This document shows positions 1-7,163 of a stretch of 64,000 bases of DNA, in pieces. The notes beneath the pieces were generated by a model. That model saw only the letters and a list, made by a program, of their open reading frames with translations. It was not told where the DNA came from and ran no database searches. The first letter of the stretch is position 1, and each line of letters starts with the position of its first letter. The position numbers were made by a program, and so were the translations under genes. Origin of the DNA: Microbispora siamensis (GTDB lineage: Bacteria; Actinomycetota; Actinomycetes; Streptosporangiales; Streptosporangiaceae). The DNA lies in NCBI RefSeq assembly GCF_016863095.1, contig NZ_BOOF01000010.1, forward strand, positions 62,001 to 126,000, in the 5' to 3' direction.

Positions 1-749
1 TCTCCGTCATCGCCGCGGAAGGACTGCTCCAGTCGGGCCTCGACCCGAAGCAGAAGGTGCCCTGCAGCGCCGACCGCACCGTGGGCGGAGCCCGATTCCA
101 GCAGCCCGGCGTCAACGGCGTGACGGTGCCCACCTTCCAGACCGACTTCGCGCAGGGCTGCGTCACCGCCCTGGCGTCGCTGGCCCGGCGGATCAGCGGG
201 CAGCGGCTGTCCGACAGCGCGAGCCAGTTCGGCATCGGCGGCGACTGGAAGCTGCCGCTGAAGACGTTCAGCGGGTCGATGGACGCCCCCAAAGGCGACG
301 CCGCCATCGCGAAGATCATGGCTGGGCAGGGCGCCCGCGTGAGCCCGCTGGCGATGGCCCTCGTCGCCGCGGCCGTCAAGTCCGGCACGTGGCGGCCGCC
401 GGTGCTGGTGACCTCGCCCAGCGCTCCCGACCCGGCGACCGGGGACGGTGTCACGCCGGCCGCCGTCCAGCCGGTGACGCTCGATCCCGCGATCACCGCG
501 AAGCTGCGCACACTCATGCGGGCCGGTGTGACGTCCGGCGCGGCCTCCGCCGCCTCCGCGCCCGGCGACCCCGTGTACGGCGTGGCCGCCGAGGTCACCC
601 AGACGGAGAAGAAGGACCGCATCAGGCTCTCGTGGTTCGTGGGCTGGCAGGGGGATGTCGCGGTCGCCGTGCTGGCGCAGAGCGGCGACACGGCGGCCGC
701 TTCGACGATCGCCGGCAGCTTCTTCCGCGACGCCCAGCCCCAGACCTGA
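1..749 (+). CDS. Penicillin-binding protein, transpeptidase domain, C-terminal part (5' end outside window)
   Basis: The open frame enters the window already in progress (first full codon at base 3) and ends at a TGA at 747-749. The translation has the layout of the C-terminal half of a class B PBP transpeptidase: a helix like the one holding the SxN motif, a conserved stretch (GQGARVSPLAMA) near bases 327-362, and the late strand SWFVGW near 630-648. Membrane anchor and SxxK serine lie upstream and cannot be judged. Oddly, the SxN position reads GCV (bases 156-164), and where KTG(T) should stand the sequence reads GVAAEV (579-596). Both remaining catalytic motifs therefore look lost. It may be a non-catalytic PBP paralogue with a structural or regulatory role in peptidoglycan synthesis. 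Family assignment is firm; the function of the degenerate form is inference. Confidence 0.8.
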   Translation, partial: SVIAAEGLLQSGLDPKQKVPCSADRTVGGARFQQPGVNGVTVPTFQTDFAQGCVTALASLARRISGQRLSDSASQFGIGGDWKLPLKTFSGSMDAPKGDAAIAKIMAGQGARVSPLAMALVAAAVKSGTWRPPVLVTSPSAPDPATGDGVTPAAVQPVTLDPAITAKLRTLMRAGVTSGAASAASAPGDPVYGVAAEVTQTEKKDRIRLSWFVGWQGDVAVAVLAQSGDTAAASTIAGSFFRDAQPQT

Positions 750-802
750 AAAATGCTCGGAGGCGAGCAACCATCAGGGTGGCGACCGGCGTCTTTCTAG
801 GT

Positions 803-837
803 GACTGGGACCCGCTTGGGGGGTTGCGGGCCCAGTC
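803..837 (+). terminator. Hairpin terminator after the PBP gene
   Basis: GACTGGG(A)CCCGC at 803-815 pairs with GCGGGCCCAGTC at 826-837, giving a 12-bp GC-rich stem with one bulged A and a G-rich loop. It lies 54 bases after the PBP stop codon. There is no U-tract, as is usual for actinomycete terminators. Confidence 0.6.
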
Positions 838-850
838 GCCGTGATGAGGA

Positions 851-877
851 CAGGGCTCCATCTCGGGGGGAGCCCTG
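851..877. terminator. Second GC-rich hairpin between PBP gene and ssrA
   Basis: CAGGGCTCC (851-859) and GGAGCCCTG (869-877) form a perfect 9-bp stem. It sits just after the first hairpin and may back up termination. The rest of the 750-1066 interval shows no convincing ORF; it should hold the ssrA promoter, but no clear -10/-35 pair can be assigned. Confidence 0.4.
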
Positions 878-1066
878 CCCGTCTGGACCGGCTCGACCCT
901 GCCGGTCAGCCCCCGGGGCGCGCGCCAGAGGCCGCGTTCCCGGGGGCTTCGGCGTCCCATCGGCCCCCTGGTGCACCGGCGGGCCGGAATTCGAGTCGCG
1001 TCGCCGGTGTTGTCATGAGTAAGCTTGTGATGCCAGGCCCTCGGGTCTGGATTGACAACTGCACAT

Positions 1067-1448
1067 GGGGGTGACCGGTTTCGACTTCGACATTGCAAGT
1101 CAGGGGAAGCGGGTCGGGGACTGCGGACATAACCCCGTCAACACTGTGACCGCGAACAATAAGTGCCAATAAGAAGAGCACTGAGGTCAGCCAGGCTTCC
1201 CTGGCTCTCGCCGCCTAAGCAGCGAGAAACCTCTGTCAGCCCGGGAGTGCCTTCGGCCCGGAACTGACATCGCTAGAAGGCTCAACCGTCCGGCCCGGTC
1301 ACGGGGCCGTACGGGAAACCAAACAGTGACTGGGCCCGTCGGCGACTCGCCTGTGAGATTGCCGGGGCCGAGAAAAGCGCAACAGGCTGCACCCGGAGAA
1401 GCCCTGTCTTGGTGTTGAAGGACGCGGGTTCGATTCCCGCCACCTCCA
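1067..1448 (+). ncRNA. ssrA: Transfer-messenger RNA (tmRNA)
   Basis: The 5' end GGGGGTG (1067-1073) pairs with CACCTCC (1441-1447) to make the alanine-acceptor-like stem; a discriminator A follows at 1448. The T-arm sequence GGGTTCGATTCCCGC stands just before the 3' acceptor strand. CCA is not encoded (CAT follows), so it must be added after transcription. The resume codon GCC at 1165 opens a 17-codon tag frame reading ANKKSTEVSQASLALAA, ending at TAA 1216-1218; LALAA is the usual degradation signal. The RNA rescues stalled ribosomes together with SmpB and tags the product for Clp proteolysis. The tag differs from the Streptomyces type I recall (ANTKRDSSQQAFALAA). Confidence 0.97.
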
Positions 1449-1456
1449 CATCTCCG

Positions 1457-1500
1457 CGGAAGGGCGGGGAGGAAGCGAACGCTTCCTCCCCGCCCTTCCG
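1457..1500. terminator. Perfect 21-bp hairpin terminator between ssrA and the MFS gene
   Basis: Bases 1457-1477 and 1480-1500 are perfect reverse complements separated only by AA. The hairpin begins 9 bases after the tmRNA 3' end and ends 5 bases before the stop of the convergent MFS gene, so it probably terminates transcription from both sides. Confidence 0.85.
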
Positions 1501-1504
1501 GCGT

Positions 1505-2677
1505 CTAGACCCGTTGCGGCCGTTCGTCCTGGGCGAGCGGGGCGGAGGGGCGGTGGACGAGGTCGGGCAGGAGGGTGGCCAGACCGGCCAGCGCCAGCGC
1601 GGCGCCGAGCCACAGCGGGGCTCGCAGTCCCCAGGCGTCGATGACGACGGCTCCGATGGAGGAGCCGAGGATGATGCCGAGGGTGATGAACGAGGAATGG
1701 ACCGTGTTGACCAGCGGGCCCGCGTTGCCGGTGCGCTGGACGCGGGTGGCCATCGCCGGGTTCATGGTCACGCCGGCCAGGCCGACGCCCATCATGCAGA
1801 CGACCGCCGGGCCGGGCAGGTCGGCGAAGGCGGCGAAGCCGGTGAGGAAGACCAGGTTGAGGACGAGGCCGATCGCGAGGACGGGCACGGTGTGAAGGTC
1901 TGCGAGGCGGCCGACCACGGTGTTCCCGACGACGGTGGCGGCTCCGTAGGCGATCAGTAGCAAGGGGACCGTTCCGGGGGAGAACCCGGTGACCTCGGTG
2001 AGGATGGGGTTGAAGTAGCTGAAGGCCGAGAAGGTGGCGCCGATGATGAGCGTGCTGGTCGACAGCACCAGCCACAGCCTGGGCCTGGCCAGGATGCCGG
2101 CCTCCTGGCGGAAACCGCCGCCCTCGGCCCGGTTCAGGCGCGGCACGCCGATCAGGGTGGCCACGGCGGCGATCAGAGCGAGCAGGGAGACGATCCAGAA
2201 GGCCGCCCGCCAGCCGAACCGCTCCCCGATCACCGTGGACAGCGGCAGCCCCAGGAGGGTGCCCAGCATCAGGCCGTTCATGGCCACCGCGATCGCCCGG
2301 CCGCGAATCTCGGGCCCGGCGAGACGGGCGCACAACGAGATGGCGACGCCGAAGAAGGCCTGTGAGGCGATGCCGGTGATGATCCGGGCGCCCATCATGG
2401 TGGCGTAGCCGGTCGCCGTGGCGGCCAGCACGTTGCCCGCCAGGAATACCGTGAGCAGTGCCGTCAGCGCCGTGCGCGGCGGCAGCTTCGCCACCGCCAC
2501 GGTCAGGAACGGCCCACCGGCCGCCATCGCCACCGCGAACGCGGTGATGAGGTAGCCGATCTGGGGAACGGTGGCGTCCAGTCCGGCGGCCATCTGCGGC
2601 ATCAGCCCGGCGACCGCGAACTCGCTGGTCACCATGGCGAAGATGCCGAGCGCCAGCACGTATACGGCACGAGGCAC
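1505..2677 (-). CDS. MFS efflux transporter (DHA1 / AraJ-like)
   Basis: A 390-residue integral membrane protein with about 12 hydrophobic segments, starting MPRAVYVLALGIFAMVTSEF, the N-terminal signature of AraJ/CmlR-type drug:H+ antiporters. Further typical features are the GxxxGPxxT loop after helix 2 and an arginine-rich loop (CARLAGPEIRGRAIA) between helices 4 and 5. It should export small hydrophobic or amphiphilic compounds using the proton gradient; the substrate is unknown. Start is GTG at 2677 with AAGGAG seven bases upstream. The gene follows a tetR on the same strand, and a near-copy of the tetR operator sits 22 bases upstream of its start, so it is very likely that regulator's target. 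Confidence 0.88.
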   Translation of the reverse strand: MPRAVYVLALGIFAMVTSEFAVAGLMPQMAAGLDATVPQIGYLITAFAVAMAAGGPFLTVAVAKLPPRTALTALLTVFLAGNVLAATATGYATMMGARIITGIASQAFFGVAISLCARLAGPEIRGRAIAVAMNGLMLGTLLGLPLSTVIGERFGWRAAFWIVSLLALIAAVATLIGVPRLNRAEGGGFRQEAGILARPRLWLVLSTSTLIIGATFSAFSYFNPILTEVTGFSPGTVPLLLIAYGAATVVGNTVVGRLADLHTVPVLAIGLVLNLVFLTGFAAFADLPGPAVVCMMGVGLAGVTMNPAMATRVQRTGNAGPLVNTVHSSFITLGIILGSSIGAVVIDAWGLRAPLWLGAALALAGLATLLPDLVHRPSAPLAQDERPQRV

Positions 2678-2698
2678 GTGCGTACTCCTTCTTCAGGG

Positions 2699-2720
2699 TT
2701 TTGGATAGATCGGTTCAAAA
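2699..2720. promoter_or_regulatory. Operator copy 1 (upstream of the MFS gene) for the adjacent TetR
   Basis: A 22-bp imperfect palindrome (TTTTGGAT...GGTTCAAAA) 22 bases upstream of the MFS start. It matches the element at 3388-3409 at 18 of 22 positions. Two such copies flanking a tetR gene are the usual layout for self- and target-repression. Confidence 0.7.
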
Positions 2721-2772
2721 TTGGGGCGTGGCAAGGCGCCGCCCGGGTGCGGATGGTGCCCGGGCCGGCGGT

Positions 2773-3369
2773 TCAGCGGGTCAGCGCGTCCAGGGTGATC
2801 TCGGCGATGGACTCCAGGGCCGCGCGGTCCGCGCCTCCCTGGCTGGAGACGCGCATGCCGGCGATGGCCGCGTTGACGAATCGGGCCAGTGCCTCCGGTT
2901 TGCGCGCCGAGGCGATGCTTCCGTCTCGGCGGCCCTCCTCGATGGTTGTGCGGAGGGCCGACAGCCGCCGGGTCGTGTCACGCTCCAGCATCTCGGCCGC
3001 CCGGGTCTCGTGGGCGGCCGCTTCCACCGTGGTGTTCACGCCCAGGCACCCCGGGCCGCGACCGCCGGTCCGGTTCGCGGTCTCATCCTCGACGACCAGG
3101 GCGAGCAGGGCGCGGATGCGATCGGCGCCGCTCCTCGTCGGGTCCTCCAGGATGGCCAGATGGGCGGTGGTCATGCTGGCCAGGTAGCGGTCCAGTGCGC
3201 GCTCGAACAGATCCTGCTTGCTCTTGAACGTGTTGTAGATGCTGCTGCGCCCCAGTCCGGTGGCGTCGCACAGGTCCTGTGTGGAAGCGGCCTCGTAGCC
3301 CTTCTCCCAGAACGTGCGCATCGCCGCGTCCAGGGCCCGCTCCTCGTCGAACGTCCTCGGCCGGGCCAT
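2773..3369 (-). CDS. TetR/AcrR family repressor of the MFS gene
   Basis: 198 residues. Residues 1-55 form the TetR helix-turn-helix (ALDAAMRTFWEKGYEAASTQDLCDATGLGRSSIYNTFKSKQDLF), very close to the family consensus. The C-terminal ligand domain contains a GCLGVNTTVE stretch typical of the TetR_C subgroup near AcrR/NemR-like repressors. The gene ends 95 bases before the MFS start on the same strand. Nearly identical 22-bp palindromes sit before this gene and before the MFS gene, so it probably represses both and is released by a substrate of the pump. Start ATG 3369 has only a weak ribosome site. Confidence 0.9.
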   Translation of the reverse strand: MARPRTFDEERALDAAMRTFWEKGYEAASTQDLCDATGLGRSSIYNTFKSKQDLFERALDRYLASMTTAHLAILEDPTRSGADRIRALLALVVEDETANRTGGRGPGCLGVNTTVEAAAHETRAAEMLERDTTRRLSALRTTIEEGRRDGSIASARKPEALARFVNAAIAGMRVSSQGGADRAALESIAEITLDALTR

Positions 3370-3387
3370 GCGGGCAGCCTAGCAAAG

Positions 3388-3409
3388 TTTTGGATTGACC
3401 GTTTCAATA
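3388..3409. promoter_or_regulatory. Operator copy 2 (upstream of tetR)
   Basis: TTTTGGATTGAC...TTTCAATA, 18/22 identical to the element at 2699-2720, begins 19 bases upstream of the tetR start. Probable autoregulatory site. Confidence 0.68.
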
Positions 3410-3504
3410 CTCCTGCCCGCGTCATCCCGTGGAGCCCACCCCGGAGTGGCTCTCAGGTAGGACGAGTACCTAGAGTCGGGGCGGTACGTGGGAGGGAGTC
3501 TGCC

Positions 3505-4059
3505 GTGGGGCAGCCGAGAGTGGTGGTGCGGCGATCGTTGCCGTCGGAGCCGGCCGTACGGGGATCGGCCTCGTTGTTCCTGACGGAGGCCGAGCGGCAG
3601 GGGGTGCGGGCCGGGCGCAGGATGCTGTACGTCGGCCCGGAGCCCGCGTCCGAGCACGTGGCCGCCGGGCTGCGGGTCGAGCCCGGCACGCCGGTGCTGG
3701 CCCGGCGCAAGCTGCTGCTCGCCGGCGACGTGCCGGTGCGGGTCGCCACGAGCTTCCTGCGGCTCGACCTCTTCGCGGACACGCCGCTGTGCGAGCCGGG
3801 CTTCCTGGCGCCGAGCCTGCAGGCGCGCATCGAGGAGCTGGGCCACCGGTTCGGGCGGGCGGAGGAGCACCTGGTCGCCCGGCCGCCCGGGGGCGACGAG
3901 GCGGCCACGCTCGAAGTAGACCCCGGCGAGTGGGTGGTCCAGATCGTACGGGCCTCCTACTCGGCCGAGGACCTGCCGATCCACGTGCTGGAGACGGTCT
4001 GCGCCGCCTCCCGGCACGTCTTCGACATCGTTCAGGTGAGCGGCGCCGACGAGTTCTGA
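3505..4059 (+). CDS. UTRA-domain protein lacking the GntR DNA-binding domain
   Basis: 184 residues from GTG 3505, preceded by GGAGGGAG six bases upstream. The body resembles the UTRA ligand-sensing domain of HutC-type GntR regulators: a strand with PGTPVLARRKLLLAGDVPVRVATSFLRLDL, then an E-L-G-H segment and a final DLPIHVLETVCAASRHVFDIV. No winged helix-turn-helix precedes it; the upstream sequence in this frame only shadows tetR. It could be a stand-alone ligand sensor or the remnant of a GntR regulator. Its last codons lie inside a 42-bp direct repeat whose second copy ends the adenosine deaminase gene, showing that the two genes were once convergent neighbours with overlapping ends. Confidence 0.72.
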   Translation: MGQPRVVVRRSLPSEPAVRGSASLFLTEAERQGVRAGRRMLYVGPEPASEHVAAGLRVEPGTPVLARRKLLLAGDVPVRVATSFLRLDLFADTPLCEPGFLAPSLQARIEELGHRFGRAEEHLVARPPGGDEAATLEVDPGEWVVQIVRASYSAEDLPIHVLETVCAASRHVFDIVQVSGADEF

Positions 4060-4082
4060 CCGGCGTAGGCATCGATCTCCGC
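4041..4082. repeat. 42-bp direct repeat, left copy, flanking the toxin-antitoxin cassette
   Basis: These 42 bases are identical to 4860-4901. The left copy covers the stop codon of the UTRA gene and, read on the minus strand, encodes the adenosine deaminase C-terminus (AEIDAYAGQNSSAP) without belonging to an intact gene. TCAGGT precedes both copies, with a 3-base difference (GAG) in between. Confidence 0.9.
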
Positions 4083-4131
4083 TGGCCAAGGTACTGTGGT
4101 ACGGCGTAGTACGGGTCGTTAGGATGGAACG

Positions 4132-4419
4132 ATGAGCGCCAGACCCAGACCTGTCGATGTCAGTGTGCGGCAGTTCGTCAGCGACTCCGGCAGCATTACC
4201 CGGGGCCTGAGGCAGGGACAGCAGTATGTGTTGACGATCAACGGCGAACCGCTTGCCGAGGTCATCCCAATCAAGCGTCGCCGGGCCGTTCCGACCGCAG
4301 AGGTGTTGGCCGTTTTCGCTACTGCGCCTGTTCTCGATGCCGCCGAACTCCGCGCCGACCTGGACGCCGTGATCGATCAGGAGTTGCCCGCCGATCCGCT
4401 GGAGGGGACCGGCCTGTGA
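4132..4419 (+). CDS. Antitoxin, Phd/YefM type
   Basis: 95 residues. The N-terminal part (VDVSVRQFVSDSGSITRGLRQGQQYVLTINGEPLAEVIPI) is the Phd/YefM fold that binds promoter DNA as a dimer, with the characteristic 'G.P.A.V.P' strand. The C-terminal acidic tail (AAELRADLDAVIDQELPADPLEG) should wrap the toxin. The stop TGA (4417-4419) overlaps the GTG start of the PIN toxin by GTGA, the standard coupled arrangement. The encoded complex should repress its own promoter, located in 4083-4131. The pair lies between two 42-bp direct repeats, which points to insertion as a cassette. Confidence 0.85.
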   Translation: MSARPRPVDVSVRQFVSDSGSITRGLRQGQQYVLTINGEPLAEVIPIKRRRAVPTAEVLAVFATAPVLDAAELRADLDAVIDQELPADPLEGTGL

Positions 4420-4838
4420 GACATGCGGAAGGTGTGCTCGACACCAACATCGTGGCCGTCCTGTCCCTGTTCGATGCCACCGAACTTCCGGAAGCATCCC
4501 TGATCACTGCTGTGACGCTCGGCGAGTTGTCGGACGCGCCGCATGCCACCGCTGACCCGATCAAGCGTGCCCGGAGGATAGCCGTCCTGCAGCATGTCGA
4601 GGCCACTTTTGACGCGCTGCCCTACGACGCCGAGGCCGCCCGGATATATGGCCAGATATGCGCTGCCGTTCGTAGCTCCGGTCGGCAGCCACGCGGCAGG
4701 GTGGCTGACTTGATGATCGCCGCGATCGCCGCCAGCAACGGGCTTCCTCTCTACACCGCTAATCCGAAGGACTTCGCCGGTCTCGACGGCATGGTGGAAG
4801 TCGTGGCCGTCTCGCGGCCTCCGGATGCGACGGCCTGA
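4416..4838 (+). CDS. VapC-type PIN-domain ribonuclease toxin
   Basis: 140 residues from GTG 4416. PIN-domain acidic residues are all visible: D9 in VLDTNI, E37 in VTLGELSD, D98 in GRVADLMIAAIA and D119 in TANPKDF. Such toxins cut tRNA or rRNA when the partner antitoxin is degraded. It is translationally coupled to the preceding Phd-like gene by a 4-base overlap. Together they form a complete type II toxin-antitoxin module. The target RNA cannot be told from sequence. Confidence 0.9.
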   Translation: MRHAEGVLDTNIVAVLSLFDATELPEASLITAVTLGELSDAPHATADPIKRARRIAVLQHVEATFDALPYDAEAARIYGQICAAVRSSGRQPRGRVADLMIAAIAASNGLPLYTANPKDFAGLDGMVEVVAVSRPPDATA

Positions 4839-4853
4839 CTCACCCCGAAGCGC

Positions 4854-5891
4854 TCAGGTCGGCGCCGACGAGTTCTGACCGGCGTAGGCATCGATCTCCG
4901 CGAGCAGGGCCGCCTTGCCCTCGGCGCCGAGGAAGGACGCCTCCACCGCGGCGCGGGCCAGGTCGGCGACGCCCTTCTCGTCGAGGGAGAGCAGTTCGGC
5001 CGCCACGGCGTACTCCCGGTTCAGGTCGGTGCCGAACATGGGCGGGTCGTCGGTGTTCACCGTGATCGGCACCCCGGCCGCGACGAGCGCGGGCAGCGGG
5101 TGCTCGGCCAGGCTGGGCACGGCCCTGGTGCAGACGTTGGAGGTGGGGCAGACCTCCAGCGTGATCCCGTGCTCGGCCAGGTGCTCCAGCAGCGCCGGGT
5201 CCTCCACGCCGCGGATGCCGTGCGCGACGCGCTCGGCGCCGAGATCGCGTACGGCCTGCCAGACGTACTCGGCGTCGGTGACCTCGCCGGCGTGCGGCAC
5301 CGAGTGGAGCCCGGCGGCGCGGGCCGCGGCGAAGTACGGGGCGAACTGCGACCGGGACACCCCGGCCTCCGCGCCGCCGAGGCCCAGGCTGACCAGGCCG
5401 TCCGGCCGGTGGCCGAGCGCGATCGACAGCGTCTGCTCGGCGGGTGGGCCCGGGATGCCGGGGATGTCGAAGCACCAGCGCAGGATGGTGCCGAAGTCCG
5501 CCTCCACCCTGCGGCGGGCGTCCTCGATCACCTCGCAGAACTCCTGCGGGGCGAAACCCCGGGCCAGGTGGGGCTGCGGCGTGACGGTGAGCTCGGCGTA
5601 CCGCACCTGCTGGGCGGCCATGTCGCCGCCCACGCCGTGGATCAGCGTCCATAGGTCCTCGGGCGTCCTCACCAGGTCCACGATCTGGGGGTAGATCTGG
5701 AGGAAATGGGAGAAGTCGCGAAAGTCGTAGAACGCCTCGACCTGTGCGGGGTCGGCGGGCACGGCCGTCGTCCCCTCGTAACGCGCGGCGAGCTCGGCGA
5801 CGATGTGCGGTGACGCCGCACCGATGTGGTGTACGTGCAGTTCCGCCTTGGGCAGCCCGGCGATGAACCGGGTGAGTTCCGGGGAGATCAC
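4854..5891 (-). CDS. add: Adenosine deaminase
   Basis: 345 residues from GTG 5891 (an upstream in-frame ATG at 5948 would add 19 poorly conserved residues). It converts adenosine and deoxyadenosine to inosine and deoxyinosine in purine salvage. Metal ligands and catalytic residues are present: HxH (H19, H21) in ELHVHHIGAAS, the HAGE motif with catalytic Glu, the later His in VAHGI, and the Asp pair in VNTDDPPMF. The HHIGAAS variant of the usual HLDGS is, as I recall, common in actinomycete paralogues. The 3' end lies in the right copy of a 42-bp direct repeat. The left copy would encode nearly the same C-terminus (…SAPLT instead of …SAPT), so the tail was duplicated when the toxin-antitoxin cassette arrived. 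Confidence 0.93.
   Translation of the reverse strand: MISPELTRFIAGLPKAELHVHHIGAASPHIVAELAARYEGTTAVPADPAQVEAFYDFRDFSHFLQIYPQIVDLVRTPEDLWTLIHGVGGDMAAQQVRYAELTVTPQPHLARGFAPQEFCEVIEDARRRVEADFGTILRWCFDIPGIPGPPAEQTLSIALGHRPDGLVSLGLGGAEAGVSRSQFAPYFAAARAAGLHSVPHAGEVTDAEYVWQAVRDLGAERVAHGIRGVEDPALLEHLAEHGITLEVCPTSNVCTRAVPSLAEHPLPALVAAGVPITVNTDDPPMFGTDLNREYAVAAELLSLDEKGVADLARAAVEASFLGAEGKAALLAEIDAYAGQNSSAPT
4860..4901. repeat. 42-bp direct repeat, right copy, at the end of add
   Basis: Identical to 4041-4082. On the minus strand it encodes the last residues of adenosine deaminase; on the plus strand it would still encode the UTRA protein's GADEF-stop. The two copies bracket the toxin-antitoxin genes, like a long target-site duplication. 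Confidence 0.9.
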
Positions 5892-5969
5892 GGACAGAAC
5901 GTAACAACCAGGTAGGAGTCTCCTCCAAGCGATTCCGCCGTATCTCACACCACTTTGTCAGGATCAGGC

Positions 5970-7052
5970 TCATCCTCCGGCCGGGAGTTCGCTGAGCACG
6001 ACGGTGACCGTGCGCCTGGTGCCGTCCGGCTGCATCAGCTCGACCCGGGCCTTGTCGCCCGGTTTGAGCGTCACCAGGATCTGCGACAGGGCGCTGGCGG
6101 TGGGCGTGGACGTGCCGTTGACCTTCACGATCACGTCGCCGGGGCGGATGCCGGCCTTGTCCGCGCCGCCCCCGGGGGACACCGAGCCGACGGCCACGCC
6201 GATCGGGTTGCCGTCCGCGTCGACCGCCGTGCCGACCCGTACGCCGAGGGCCGCCCGATGGCTGTTGACGACCCGGCCGTACTGGATGATCTGGCGGGCG
6301 ATGTCGGTCGCGGTGTCGCTCGGGATCGCGAAGCCGAGGCCGGGCGCGGCGCCCAGGTTGGGATCGACGGCGGCCAGCGTCGGGATGCCGATGACCTGGC
6401 CGGACAGGTCCACCAGCGCGCCGCCGCTGTTGCCGGGGTTGATGGGCGCGGAGGTCTGGATGGCGTTGGCGATGGTCGCGGCCCCGCCGCCGGCGTGCCG
6501 TTCGCCCGTCACGGTGCGGCCCAGGGCCGACACGATGCCCTGGGTCACGCTGCCGGAGAAGCCGAGCGGGTTGCCCATCGCGAGCACGATCTGCCCGACC
6601 TTGAGGTTCGCGGAGCGGCCGAAGGTCGCGGGCGTCAGCCCGTTCCTGTTCTCGACCTGGATGATCGCCAGGTCGCCGGGGGGATAGGAGCTCACCAGCC
6701 GGGCCTTCCTCGGCTTTCCGCCGGTCGCCAGCGTGACCTGGAACTCCGTGGCGGCGCCGACGACGTGGGCGTTCGTCAGGATGTGGCCGTCGGTGTCGTA
6801 GACGATGCCCGAGCCCAGCGCCTGTCCTGTGGTGATCTGCACGATCGACGGAAGGACCCTCTTGATGACCTGCTCATAGGTCGTCTCGAGCTCGATCGGG
6901 CGGGTCGGCACGGGCGTGGCCGTCCCCGTCTTCGGAGACGCCGTCGGAGAGGCGGTCTCGCCCGGGGCGGTTCCCGGCGCGCATCCCCCCGCGACCAGCG
7001 CGGCCACGGCCGGGGCGGCGACCGTACGGAGGACCTTCCGTGAGAGCTGCAT
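5970..7052 (-). CDS. HtrA/DegP-type serine protease, lipoprotein with PDZ domain
   Basis: 360 residues. A lipoprotein signal (LVAGGC, Cys24) is followed by a Pro/Thr-rich linker, then a trypsin-like domain with catalytic triad His96 (TNAHVV), Asp128 (GDLAI) and Ser209 (NPGNSGGAL), then a PDZ domain at about residues 265-355 (GVAVGSVSPGGGADKAGIRPGDVIVKVNG). It should be tethered outside the membrane and degrade or refold damaged envelope proteins. It is the last gene of a minus-strand run; the gene upstream is a decayed monooxygenase, so it probably has its own promoter within 7053-7163. Confidence 0.93.
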   Translation of the reverse strand: MQLSRKVLRTVAAPAVAALVAGGCAPGTAPGETASPTASPKTGTATPVPTRPIELETTYEQVIKRVLPSIVQITTGQALGSGIVYDTDGHILTNAHVVGAATEFQVTLATGGKPRKARLVSSYPPGDLAIIQVENRNGLTPATFGRSANLKVGQIVLAMGNPLGFSGSVTQGIVSALGRTVTGERHAGGGAATIANAIQTSAPINPGNSGGALVDLSGQVIGIPTLAAVDPNLGAAPGLGFAIPSDTATDIARQIIQYGRVVNSHRAALGVRVGTAVDADGNPIGVAVGSVSPGGGADKAGIRPGDVIVKVNGTSTPTASALSQILVTLKPGDKARVELMQPDGTRRTVTVVLSELPAGG

Positions 7053-7163
7053 AGTCCCCTGTCTACCTGCGCGAACAGTCGCCGCAAGGCGGCACGCCGG
7101 GACAAGCGCAGCTCATGACGGGTGCCCGGGACGCCTCATACCGGCTCAAGGGGAGTGTCGGTC

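Noticed and set aside
1026-1060. Candidate promoter (TTGTGA … GACAAC) for ssrA
   Set aside because: Neither hexamer fits the housekeeping consensus well enough and TTGACA at 1052 is too close to the 5' end to serve as -35.
750-1066. Possible small ORFs on both strands between the PBP gene and ssrA
   Set aside because: Proline/arginine-rich translations without ribosome sites, crossing the terminator hairpins and the tmRNA gene.
2701-3504. Long plus-strand frame continuing upstream of the UTRA protein through tetR
   Set aside because: It is the antisense shadow of the minus-strand tetR and has no ribosome site. The UTRA gene has a clear start at GTG 3505.
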